From: Paraescarpia echinospica
Lineage: Eukaryota; Annelida; Polychaeta; Sabellida; Siboglinidae
Reading direction: 5' to 3'
DNA length: 64,000 bases
NCBI GenBank assembly: GCA_020002185.1
Contig: CM034531.1
Coordinates: 88,748,288-88,812,287, forward strand
Made by a program: the position numbers and the translations under genes. Positions 22,901-33,666 of this stretch are shown here, one piece after another (the first letter of the stretch is position 1; every line of letters starts with the position of its first letter). Below the pieces are notes generated by a model. That model searched no databases. It had not been told where the DNA came from and was given only the letters and a program-made list of their open reading frames with translations.

Positions 22901-25900
22901 CCTGTATCTCTGATGCCTTGCAGTCAACCTTAGTAATCAATCCTGTATATCTGATGCCTTGCAGTCAATCTTAGTAATCAATCCTGTATCTCTGATGCCT
23001 TGCAGTCAATCTTAGTAATCAATCCTGTATCTCCGATGCCTTGCAGTCAATCTTAGTAATCAATCCTGTATATCTGATGCCTTGCAGTCAATCTTAGTAA
23101 TCAATCCTGTATCTCTGATGCCTTGCAGTCAACCTTAGTAATCAATCCTGTATATCTGATGCCTTGCAGTCAACATTAGTAATCAATCCTGTATCTCTGA
23201 TGCCTTGCAGTCAATCTTTGTAATCAATCCTGTATCTCTGATGCCTTGCAGTCAATCTTAGTAATCAATCCTGTATCTCTGATGACTTACAGTCAATCTT
23301 AGTAATCAGTCCTGTATCTCTGATGCCTTGCAGTCAATGTTAGTAATCAATCCTGTATCTCTGATGCCTTGCAGTCAACCTTAGTAACCAATCCTGTATC
23401 TCTGTTGCCATGCAGTCAACCTTAGTAATCAATCCTGTATATATGATGCCTTGCAGTCAACCTTAGTAACCAATCCTGTATCTCTGATGCCTTTCAGTCA
23501 ACCTTAGTAATCAATCCTGTATATCTGATGCCTTGCAGTCAACATTAGTAATCAATCCTGTATCTCTGATGCCTTGCAGTCAACCTTAGTAATCAATCCT
23601 GTATATCTGATGCCTTGCAGTCAACCTTAGTAACCAATCCTGTATCTCTGATGCCTTGCAGTCAACCTTAGTAATCAATCCTGTATATCTGATGCCTTGC
23701 AGTCAACATTAGTAATCAATCCTGTATCTCTGATGCCTTGCAGTCAACCTTAGTAATCAATCCTGTATATCTGATGCCTTGCAGTCAACCTTAGTAACCA
23801 ATCCTGTATCTCTGATGCCTTGCAGTCAACCTTAGTAATCAATCCTGTATCTCTGATGCCTTGCAGTCAACCTTAGTAACCAATCCTGTATCTCTGATGC
23901 CTTGCAGTCAACCTTAGTAATCAATCCTGTATATCTGATGCCTTGCAGTCAACATTAGTAATCAATCCTGTATCTCTGATGCCTTGCAGTCAACCTTAGT
24001 AATCAATCCTGTATTTATGATGCCTTGCAGTCAAACTTAGTAATCAATCCTGTATATCTGATGCCTTGCAGTCAACATTAGTAATCAATCCTGTATCTCT
24101 GATGCCTTGCAGTCAACCTTAGTAACCAATCCTGTATCTCTGATGCCTTGCAGTCAACCTTAGTAATCAATCCTGTATATCTGATGCCTTGCAGTCAACC
24201 TTAGTAACCAATCCTGTATCTCTGATGCCTTGCAGTCAACCTTAGTAATCAATCCTGTATCTCTGATGCCTTGCAGTCAACATTAGTAATCAATCCTGTA
24301 TTTCTGATGCCTTGCAGTCAACCTTAGTAATCAATCCTGTATATCTGATGCCTTGCAGTCAATTTTAGTTATCAATCCTGTATCTCTGATGCCTTACAGT
24401 CAATCTTAGTAATCAATCCTGTATCTCTGATGCCTTGCAGTCAATCTTAGTAATCAATCCTGTATCTCCGATGCCTTGCAGTCAACCTTAGTAATCAATC
24501 CTGTATCTCTGATGCCTTGCAGTCAATCTTAGTAATCAATCCTGTATCTCTGATGCCTTGCAGTCAATCTTAGTAATCAATCCTGTATCTCTGATGCCTT
24601 GCAGTCAACCTTAGTAATCAATCCTGTATATCTGATGCCTTGCAGTCAACATTAGTAATCAATCCTGTATCTCTGATGCCTTGCAGTCAACCTTAGTAAT
24701 CAATCCTGTATCTCCGATGCCTTGCAGTCAACCTTAGTAATCAATCCTGTATATCTGATGCCTTGCAGTCAACATTAGTAATCAATCCTGTATCTCTGAT
24801 GCCTTGCAGTCAATCTTTGTAATCAATCCTGTATCTCTGATGCCTTGCAGTCAATCTTAGTAACCAATCCTGTATTTCCGATGCCTTGCAGTCAACCTTA
24901 GTAATCAATCCTGTATCTCCGATGCCTTGCAGTCAATCTTAGTAATCAATCCTGTATCTCTGATGCCTTGCAATCAATGTTAGTAATCAATCCTGTATCT
25001 CCGATGCCTTGCAGTCAATCTTAGTAATCAATCCTGTATCTCTGATGCCTTGCAATCAATTTTAGTAATCAATCCTGTATCTCTGATGCCTTGCAGTCAA
25101 TTTTAGTAATCAATCCTGTATCTCTGATGCCTTGCAGTCAATCTTAGTAATCAATCCTGTATCTCTGATGCCTTGCAGTCAATTTTAGTAATCAATCCTG
25201 TATATCTGATGCCTTGCAATCAATTTTAGTAATCAATCCTGTATCTCTGATGCCTTGCAGTCAAGTTTAGTAATCAGTCCTGTATATCTGATGCCTTGCA
25301 GTCAATTTTAGTAATCAATCTTGTATCTCTGATGCCTTGCAGTCAATCTTAGTAATCAATCCTGTATCTCTGATGCCTTGCAGTCAATTTTAGTAATCAA
25401 TCCTGTATATCTGATGCCTTGCAGTCAATTTTAGTAATCAATCCTGTATATCTGATGCCTTGCAGTCAATTTTAGTAATCAGTCCTGTATCTCTGATGCC
25501 TTGCAGTCAATTTTAGTAATCAGTCATGTATCTCTGATGCCTTGCAGTCAATTTTAGTAATCAGTCCTGTATATCTGATGCCTTGCAGTCAATCTTAGTA
25601 ATCAATCCTGTATCTCTGATGCCTTGCAGTCAATTTTAGTAATCAATCCTGTATCTCTGATGCCTTGCAGTCAATTTTAGTAATCAATCCTGTATCTCTG
25701 TTGCCTTGCAGTCAATTTTAGTAATCAGTCCTGTATCTCTGATGCCTTGCAGTCAATTTTAGTAATCAATCATGTATCTCTGATGCCTTGCAGTCAATTT
25801 TAGTAATCAGTCCTGTATCTCTGATGCCTTGCAGTCAATTTTAGTAATCAATCCTGTATCTCTGATGCCTTGCAGTCAATTTTAGTAATCAGTCCTGTAT

Positions 25901-28900
25901 CTCTGATGCCTTGCAGTCAATTTTAGTAATCAATCCTGTATATCTGATGCCTTGCAGCTGCTCCGTGCAGTCAGTCACCGTGTGTTGTGTCCTCAGGTGA
26001 ATGCTGGGCCTGTGGCATATGCAGACGTCTTCCTGGATGACGAGAACATTAAGAAGTATCCACGGGACAAAGTCAATGCACTCAAAGACATCTTCCGGTA
26101 AGTTCCCTTCACACTGCAACATATGTCACTGAATTGTTGAAGGTTCAGTATTATTTTTTCTTCCAGCGCATTTATGCAGAAGGGAAAAAAATGTGTGATC
26201 AGTAACAACATTTCACCAAATTGTGGGAAAGCAAAAATACATTGGAAGGAGTCAAAGTATTGATTTTCATTTATTTGCATTTTTAGGGACAACAAACAAT
26301 TTATTGCCGGTTTGAATAATGCAATTTATAGTTATTATTTTGAAGAAATGTTTTTGTTACATTAGGTGGGTGCATTGAACCACCAATACCAAGAAAACAA
26401 GTTGACATACACGGATGACTCTAGTGTCATTGTAAAACTGAAACGTTGCCTTTCAACATGATACTTATGACTCCATACCACCAAAATGTACCTTAACCCA
26501 TTAGACTCCAATCCTGCTGACCTACCACCTGGACACGTGCTTACCTTCCACCTGGATCCGTCCTTTTGCTTTGATAATGCATGGAGGTGGCTTCATGGAT
26601 ACTTCCATAACTTGTGTCACTGGGTTCCTTAGTGTATCTGCTGTGTGCTAGGGGTATTTGTCATATGACTTTGTATTGGAAGGTTTTGAATGAGCTCTGT
26701 TTGAAAATATCAGCTAACAGAGTTTGTAGATATACGTAGAACTCTATGCAAGCACACCCAGATCGGTATCACGTTTTGTACATTTAATTTAAAAGTTGAT
26801 TTGTTTATTTAGCACCATCTTGTGTGGAATACAAGTATCTTGAAGAAAAGCACAACTGTACAAAGTACAAGGAAGTTAAATGCAAAAAACTACGTGCACC
26901 CATTCTTGTTCATTTTTTGTGCGTCCTGCGGGGTCTCTGAGCATTGGGTCCTGCGGGGTCTCTGAGCGTTGGGTCCTGCGTGGTCTCTGAGCATTGGGTC
27001 CTGCGGGGTCTCTGAGCGTTGCATCCTGCGTGGTCTCTGAGCGTTGGGTCCTGCGGGGTCTCTGAGCATTGGGTCCTGCGTGGTCTCTGAGCGTTGGGTC
27101 CTGCGGGGTCTCTGAGCATTGGGTCCTGCGTGGTCTCTGAGCGTTGGGTCCTGCGTGGTCTCTGAGCGTTGGGTCCTGCGGGGTCTCTGAGCGTTGGGTC
27201 CTGCGGGGTCTCTGAGCGTTGCATCCTGCGGGGTCTCTGAGCGTTGCATCCTGCAGGGTCTCTGAGCGTTGCATCCTGCGGGGTCTCTGAGCGTTGCATC
27301 CTGCGGGGTCTCTGAGCATTGCATCCTGCGGGGTCTCTGAGCGTTGGGTCCTGCGTGGTCTCTGAGCGTTGGGTCCTGCGGGGTCTCTGAGCATTGCATC
27401 CTGCGGGGTCTCTGAGCGTTAGGTCCTGCGGGGTCTCTGAGCGTTGCATCCTGCGGGGTCTCTGAGCATTGCATCCTGCGGGGTCTCTGAGCGTTGCGTC
27501 ATGCGGGGTCTCTGAGCGTTGCTTCCTGCGGGGTCTCTGAGCTTGTGTCCTGCGGGGTCTCTGAGCGTTGCGTCCAGCGGGATCTCTGAGGTGGTTCATA
27601 AAATGATGTGGGAATCACTACAACGTGTGGGGTCTAAAGGGCTAAGGTGTGAACCACTACAACGTGTGGGGTCTAAAGGGCTAAGGTGTGAACCACTACA
27701 ACATGTGGGGTCTAAAGGGCTAAGGTGTGAACCACTACAACATGTGGGGTCTAAAGGGCTATGGTGTGAACCACTACAAGTTGTGGGGTCTAAAGGGCTA
27801 AGGTGTGAACCACTACAACGTGTGGGGTCTAAAGGGCTAAGGTGTGAACCACTACAACGTGTGGGGTCTAAAGGGCTAAGGTGTGAACCACCACAACATG
27901 TGGGGTCTAAAGGGCTAAGGTGTGAACCACTACAAGTTGTGGGGTCTAAAGGGCTAAGGTGTGAACCACCACAACATGTGGGGTCTAAAGGGCTATGGTG
28001 TGAACCACTACAAGTTGTGGGGTCTAAAGGGCTAAGGTGTGAACCACTACAACGTGTGGGGTCTAAAGGGCTAAGGTGTGAACCACTACAACATGTGGGG
28101 TATAAAGGGCTAAGGTGTGAACCACTACAACGTGTGGGGTCTAAAGGGCTAAGGTGTGAACCACCACAACATGTGGGGTCTAAAGGGCTAAGGTGTGAAC
28201 CACTACAACGTGTGGGGTCTAAAGGGCTAAGGTGTGAACCACTACAAGTTGTGGGGTCTAAAGGGCTAAGGTGTGAACCACCACAACGTGTGGGGTCTAA
28301 AGGGCTAAGGTGTGAACCACTACAAGTTGTGGGGTCTAAAGGGCTAAGGTGTGAACCACCACAACGTGTGGGGTCTAAAGGGCTAAGGTGTGAACCACTA
28401 CAATGTGTGGGGTCTAAAGGGCTAAGGTGTGAACCACTACAATGTGTGGGGTCTAAAGGGCTAAGGTGTGAACCACTACAACATGTGGGGTCTAAAGGGC
28501 TAAGGTGTGAACCACTACAATGTGTGGGATCTAAAGGGCTAAGGTGTGAACCACTACAACTTGTGGGGTCTAAAGGGCTAAGGTGTGAACCACTACAACA
28601 TGTGGGGTCTAAAGGGCTAAGGTGTGAACCACTACAACATGTGGGGTCTAAAGGGCTAAGGTGTGAACCACTACAACATGTGGGGTCTAAAGGGCTAAGG
28701 TGTGAACCACTACAATGTGTGGGATCTAAAGGGCTAAGGTGTGAACCACTACAACATGTGGGGTCTAAAGGGCTATGGTGTGAACCACTACAACGTGTGG
28801 GGTCTAAAGGGCTAAGGTGTGAACCACCACAACATGTGGGGTCTAAAGGGCTAAGGTGTGAACCACCACAACATGTGGGGTCTAAAGGGCTAAGGTGTGA

Positions 28901-30354
28901 ACCACTACAACGTGTGGGGTCTAAAGGGCTAAGGTGTGAACCACTACAACATGTGGGGTCTAAAGGGCTAAGGTGTGAACCACTACAACATGTGGGGTCT
29001 AAAGGGCTAAGGTGTGAACCACTACAATGTGTGGGGTCTAAAGGGCTAAGGTGTGAACCACTACAACATGTGGGGTCTAAAGGGCTAAGGTGTGAACCAC
29101 TACAATGTGGGGTCTAAAGGGCTAAGGTGTGAACCACTACAACATGTGGGGTCTAAAGGGCTAAGGTGTGAACCACTACAATGTGTGGGGTCTAAAGGGC
29201 TAAGGTGTGAACCACTACAATGTGTGGGGTCTAAAGGGCTAAGGTGTGAACCACTACAACATGTGGGGTCTAAAGGGCTATGGTGTGAATCACTACAATG
29301 TGTGGGATCTAAAGGGCTAAGGTGTGAACCACTACAACATGTGGGGTCTAAAGGGCTAAGGTGTGAACCACTACAATGTGTGGGATCTAAAGGGCTAAGG
29401 TGTGAACCACTACAACTTGTGGGGTCTAAAGGGCTAAGGTGTGAACCACTACAACATGTGGGGTCTAAAGGGCTATGGTGTGAACCACTACAACGTGTGG
29501 GGTCTAAAGGGCTAAGGTGTGAACCACCACAACATGTGGGGTCTAAAGGGCTAAGGTGTGAACCACTACAACGTGTCACACATGTTTTATTGATGTTTCA
29601 GGGACTTTGTTAATGTGTGTTCTACGGCCTTGGACCTCAATGGACGTCTCATCAGCAACGACCAGCTGGAATACCAGGAGTCACTGCACATCAACTTCGG
29701 TGAGATGACAGAACGACTCGCAGAGATATTTGGAGAGCCGGTGAGTGTTATGTTAGTGACACAACTCAATTATCTATATCTGATACCTTTTAGTCAAACC
29801 TGGCAGTCAATTACCTATATCTGATGCCTGTTAGTCAATCTTTGCATTTAGTCACCTGTCACTGATGCTTTTTAGTCAATCTTCATGGATAGACAATGAC
29901 AGAATTAATCTTCTAAAATGCTTTTACTGTTAAAATAATTTACAAACCTAATATTTTGATGTAATTATATTTAATTTAGCAACTGCCTGATTAGAAAGAA
30001 CACTAGAACCACGAACAGCGAGCACATCTTAATGAAAGTCCTCAAATAACTATTCTACTCTGAGCAAGCGTAATGATACTGGACTGAGACGAGCTCCTTC
30101 GGGCAGTGAGTTTGGGGTACTCAGACAATGTGAGGTGTATACTGGGGTAATATGGATTAACCAGAAGTAGTGACACTGTGACCAGGACACGATGACTCTA
30201 TACTGCCCACTGTGCTGCTGAACCTTGTATGACTTGTGTGTGTTTGCTGCAGTTGTTGGAGCGAGACGAAGACGCTGTGTCAATGTCAGGTCACCGGGGG
30301 TCAATGACCGTCTTTAACGTGATCAGTGCCACCGCCAGTGCCAGTGCCATCTAG
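16907..30354 (+). CDS. DOCK-D family Rho-GTPase exchange factor, C-terminal seven exons (DHR2)
   Basis: Exons (all GT-AG, phases consistent): 16907-17020, 18333-18476, 19068-19278, 19771-19961, 25997-26097, 29602-29740, 30253-30354 (TAG stop). The protein reads [19 protein letters not shown], then [81 protein letters not shown] and DQLEYQES. This is the DHR2 (CZH2) catalytic domain of zizimins (DOCK9/10/11), which activate Cdc42/Rac at membranes. The QVNAGP loop is the region carrying the nucleotide-sensor valine in DOCK9; here an intron splits Q|V. The short end ([14 protein letters not shown]) resembles the DOCK9 tail. The preceding exons are at 46997-61739, apparently because of scaffold misorder. 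Which of DOCK9, 10 or 11 it is closest to cannot be set by eye. Confidence 0.95.
17320..18332 (+). repeat. 45-bp minisatellite reaching the splice acceptor of the next DOCK exon
   Basis: About 22 units of 45 bp containing AATCAGCTTGCAGTGTTTTG and CAGACCATTGTTCATATTCG. Because 45 is a multiple of three, long frames stay open, but this is intronic. The last, diverged unit reads into AATCAGCTGTCAGTG and TTTTGTGCAG|GCCTTTG, which is the real acceptor and exon start. The first unit begins with a similar GCGGGCCTTTG. Confidence 0.95.
19507..19549. repeat. (TA)n microsatellite
   Basis: Two TA runs separated by GTG in the intron before the exon at 19771. A TA run also borders the rearranged copy of this region at about 31100. 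Confidence 0.9.
19966..20160 (+). repeat. Short ~60-bp tandem repeat after the donor at 19961
   Basis: Two to three units around GTCATGTTAGTGACATGTGT and CAGCAGGTAGTGTGATGTCA. It sits immediately downstream of the exon donor and before the large 41-bp array. Confidence 0.7.
20262..25960 (+). repeat. 41-bp minisatellite, about 139 copies
   Basis: The unit contains GATGCCTTGCAGTCAACCTT followed by AGTAATCAATCCTGTATCTC and T. It extends for 5.7 kb and ends about 35 bp before the acceptor of the exon at 25997. Each unit carries a TTGCAG that looks like a 3' splice site. Variants (ATCTCT/ATATCT/ATTTAT; AACCTT/AACATT/AATCTT/AATTTT) recur in blocks, so multi-unit segments have been copied; for example about 21170-21500 and 23280-23610 share the same rare variant order. 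The right-hand 0.9 kb is enriched in the AATTTT variant. Confidence 0.97.
26098..26928. other. DOCK intron, unique sequence
   Basis: About 830 bases of unique AT-rich intron between the exon ending at 26097 and the 25-bp array. No exon or known element is seen. Confidence 0.5.
26929..27592 (+). repeat. 25-bp GC-rich minisatellite, about 26 copies
   Basis: Units of GGGTCCTGCGGGGTCTCTGA plus GCGTT, with GCATCC and GCATT variants. The sequence is much more GC-rich than the flanking intron. Since 25 is not a multiple of three, each frame cycles through all phases; the minus strand is open in all three. It abuts the 39-bp array. Confidence 0.97.
27600..29578 (+). repeat. 39-bp minisatellite, about 50 copies
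   Basis: Unit GTGTGAACCACTACAACRTG followed by TGGGGTCTAAAGGGCTAAG. It is 13 codons long, so a plus frame of over 500 codons stays open ([13 protein letters not shown] repeated). It is wholly intronic, between the exons at 26097 and 29602, and ends about 24 bp before the acceptor. One unit at about 29101 has lost two bases. Confidence 0.97.
29757..29880 (+). repeat. Diverged stray copies of the 41-bp unit in another intron
   Basis: Three imperfect units with the words ATCTGATACCTTTTAGTCAA and ATCTGATGCCTGTTAGTCAA and CAATTACCTAT. They lie right after the donor at 29740 and are clearly related to the 41-bp unit of 20.3-25.9 kb, two introns away. Confidence 0.75.
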
Positions 30355-30650
30355 TGAGACTCGTTGGATGCGAAGGTGGCTGCTAGACCACCCACAATAG
30401 GAAGTGTTAGTTGAGCTACTGACCACAAGAGACAAGTGGTCATCTAATTGACTCTAGATGCATGTCTACTAGTTGGGATGGAGGCGGTCTGACAATGAAG
30501 GTCAACAACCTATTTGTTTTATCTCGTTTGTAAGTGAATATTTTGCATTTTCTTTAGGTCTGTCATATATAATACAATTTATTGTTTGTTTTCAGCTGTT
30601 TTTATTTATATTTATTTGGGTTACAGTGCAGGAGGGTATCTGTAGAATTG
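30355..30650 (+). other. Presumed DOCK 3' UTR
   Basis: Sequence following the TAG stop at 30352-30354. No canonical AATAAA is seen nearby; an ATTAAA occurs at about 30776. The polyadenylation site is not determined. Confidence 0.35.
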
Positions 30651-30654
30651 AACA

Positions 30655-31228
30655 TCATTTTGTCAGAGGGAGAAACTTGGTTGTTGTGAGGGCCGACACA
30701 TTATATGTACATATTATGGTAGGGAGAACCTTGGTTGTTGTGAAGGATGGACTGACTCATTACGTGATCATATTATTAAAGGGGAGAACCTTGGTTGTTA
30801 TGAAGGGTGGGCTGACTCCTATGATCATATGGCGGTGGTAGTACACCAGGAGGCGCTTCTTGCTGTAAGGGAACGAGTGGTCCGCGACAACACGCAACTG
30901 TCACTCTCACAAACAACAAGAGGGGGCGCTTCTTGGTGTAGGGTAAGGGAGGAAGAATCTGGGCTTCAAAAGGAATCAGACTAAAAATTAAGCTTGATAT
31001 AAAAACGACAATAACATTTTCCTTATCTTTCTGTGAAAATGTTATGTTTATGGAACTACTAACCTGAAACAACTAAAGTATTATCCAACATTATATACTG
31101 TAATATATATATATAGGAGGAGTTAATGCCCATCGAGGTGGGCTGACTCATTATGTGATCATATTATCATATGGAAAACCTTGGTTGTTGTGAAGGGTGG
31201 GCCGACTCCTATGATCATATTATCATGA
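30655..31228 (+). repeat. ~58-bp degenerate tandem repeat, interrupted
   Basis: Four to five units around GGGAGAACCTTGGTTGTTGT, GAAGGGTGGGCTGACTC and ATGATCATATTAT. It is split by a block copied from the DOCK exon at 19771 (30829-31139). Confidence 0.8.
30829..31139 (-). pseudogene. Rearranged partial copy of DOCK exon 19771-19961 and its upstream intron
   Basis: From about 30831 to 31112 the minus strand matches plus-strand 19549-19818: intron with TATCAAGCTTAATTAAAAA-like text, the acceptor region, and exon start encoding [13 protein letters not shown]. The acceptor AG is changed (GTTGTCG instead of GTTGTAG). Next to a TA run, 31113-31139 then matches plus-strand 19820-19850 in forward orientation (GGAGGAGTTAATGCCCATCG). 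It is therefore a copy whose first part is inverted relative to its last part, lying 11 kb downstream of the source and after the gene's stop codon. Confidence 0.8.
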
Positions 31229-32210
31229 TGAGAGGTGTCAGTGGTTGCCATCCGTAAGCCAGCATTGTTATTGGTTGCTTCTTTTTAATCTGAAACCGTG
31301 CAATATTATCATTGTGTTAATTGAATTCTGGGATTTTAGTCATTCTTATGTATATGTGTGGAGAAAATGGGAAAACCTGACAGAAATCAAAAGTTGGCTA
31401 CAGTCCAGCCAAGTAGACAAACCACTGAGAGTGGTATACTTGAACCAGCCAAGTAGACCAACCATTGGAAGTTGTGTACTTGAATCATGAGTGGTTGACA
31501 GTCCAGCCAGGTAGATCATTGCAACCTGGTTTAATTAGTTTATGTACGGTCAACATATTTGGTTATGTGAAAGATATACATATGTATGTCAAGTAATTTC
31601 AACCTGTGTGCCTTGCATGTCTGTGTGGTAAGGATGCAGTAGGAGCAGCTTTTAGAGCATATTGGTGGTTACAAGTACACTCAAGAGGAAGTATTCAGCC
31701 ATGCCGGTGAAACTGGTTTCTCATGACGTTTGCTTACCCAACAAATGTCTGTATTACATTTCTGCAAGGCGGGAAAGGGTAACACTTAAAAATATATGTG
31801 TGTGATAATATATAAATGTGTGATAGGTCTAGTTCAATTGTACATTGTGTGTAATTTATAAATCTTGTGATGCATAACAAAGAAGATATTGGCTACTTAC
31901 AAATCACACCAATAATATATTGTACAGACTCGGCTGTAAAACTTTACATTTTGTTTATTCAGTGATTGATTGATGCTGTAAATGCCTGACTTTTTTTAAG
32001 AAGCAAACAATTAAACTATGAAACTGGTGCAACTATTTGCCCTCATTTCAGAGTGTTGTCTTCTCATAGCTGTAACATTTGGTTGGTTCTCTGGAGTTGG
32101 CACTGTTTTAGCAGATCTAAAAAAATAAACTAAAGGTAAGTTTTTATAAAGCACACTGTCCAGTCCTTCAATCGAAGACAATCTTGACGTCTCTGGGAAG
32201 CAATTAATGT
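31229..32210. other. No gene recognised (intergenic)
   Basis: Between the converging DOCK and COASY genes. There is a short repeat of CCAGCCAAGTAGACMAACCA near 31400-31520 but no supportable exon. Confidence 0.4.
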
Positions 32211-32214
32211 ACAA

Positions 32215-32388
32215 AGACTGTTCATACAAAAATATCGACCACTGTCTATAACCAAGTACCATTCATACAGGTGAGTGAACTTGAGCAATGTAAAGTGTAC
32301 AAACTTGCGCAAAGTTTGACACAGCAGCAAGCCCGGGTTCTCTCAATTGAGAATTTGATGCTCTAGGCACTGTGCCACTGCGCTCCAC
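32215..32388 (-). repeat. tRNA-derived SINE copy 2
   Basis: The minus strand starts GGAGCGCAGTGGCACAGTGC (A-box-like) and has a GAGAACCCGGGCTTG B-box-like segment. The body words TATGAATGGTACTTGG and TATAGACAGTGGTCG match copy 1 at 110-270. Confidence 0.65.
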
Positions 32389-33666
32389 ATTATCTGCTCC
32401 AGCATCTACATACAATGGAAATTACGAACTCGAGAAGACCACCAGTGACAAAGTGTTAAAATTAACCCTTTCCCAAGAGACAGCAGAATCTACCTAGAAA
32501 AGACCACCAGGCATGAAGGGTTAATGTTAACCATGTCCCTACACAGAGGGGAATCTAACCACACAGGAAGACATTTTAAATGAAAAAGAAATTTACCAAA
32601 AACATGCCAATAAAAAATTTAATGAAATTACCACAAATGTGCCAATAATTTTTTTAATTATGACATCTATTTTATTAACAAGTATACAGCAATGCACAGT
32701 GTGCTATACACAAACACAGTAATGACTGTGATAAGAAGATACATTTGGCTGTGTGCAGAGTGTCTTCATCTCTCACCAACAATCTATCTATTTGCCTGTC
32801 TGATCACAGGGTACAGCGGTAGAATCAAATAGATGCAGATTGTTGAGTAATCTCACAAGGTCTAGGCATGCACAAATGATTTGCTGAATCTCCCACAACT
32901 AACATAGTAGAAACTGTCTGAGTACATACCGCCCGCAAAGTGTCTAAACTTTGTTGGACTTCACTAACACCCAGAAATGGGCCCAGTCCAGTATTTGGGG
33001 GAAGAAGGAGAAGCTCAAGACTAAGCATACTAGGTTCCTTTTATGAGGGCTAGGCCCCTTCTACCTGGTAACTTATCCTATGCAAGGATGTCATATATGC
33101 ATAATCAGAGCATTGCTGTACGAACTGGCAAATACTTGTGGCTTGTATTTTGGTTTTAAACTAACAATGCCAGCCAAATTCACATTTCTTCTCTCCTGCT
33201 GTGTTACCAAGTTGGCATAACAAATATAACTTTTTGTGTAAAATATCTACGATATACATGCAATCTGAATCACAGATACGTAAAATTAACAGTGTGAACA
33301 AAACTGTAAAAATCATGAGTAATAAGCTATGTAGATAAGCATACATGTTGTCCTCTCGGTATACATGCATTGTATGACTGATGCAACTCTCAGTATACAT
33401 GCATTGTATGACAATGCAACATCAAGAATCCTGTATCAAAAATACGTTCAAATAAATTTGCTCCAAGGCTGACACTAGCACCAGGTCTTTGGCATACAAA
33501 TTAATACTAATAGGTAACTGAATATAACCCGAGATCTGTTTAATAATACTCTCATGCGAGTAAGCATTTCTCTCATATGATTTACTGCTTCAAATTACTA
33601 GATTAATGTCAGTTGGACGTTGTACATATTACCCTATGGCTACAGGAATGTTGAGTTACTGCGAGT
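32389..33666. other. No gene recognised; 3' flank of COASY
   Basis: A minus ORF at 33028-32825 has protein-like composition but no domain I recognise. A minus-strand ATTAAA at about 33544-33539 is a possible COASY polyadenylation signal, about 125 bases after the stop. Confidence 0.35.

Noticed and set aside
20262..25960. CRISPR-like appearance of many near-identical regularly spaced repeats.
   Set aside because: There are no unique spacers, the units are contiguous 41-bp direct repeats, no cas genes are present and the genome is animal.
27519..29613. Plus ORFs of 532 and 173 codons with a perfect 13-residue repeat.
   Set aside because: They lie between two DOCK exons that join in phase. 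The openness follows from a 39-bp unit without stops, and no start context or domain supports a protein.
32825..33028. Minus ORF with protein-like text near the COASY 3' end.
   Set aside because: No domain, splice or conservation signal recognised; the last COASY exon is elsewhere (33729-33667).
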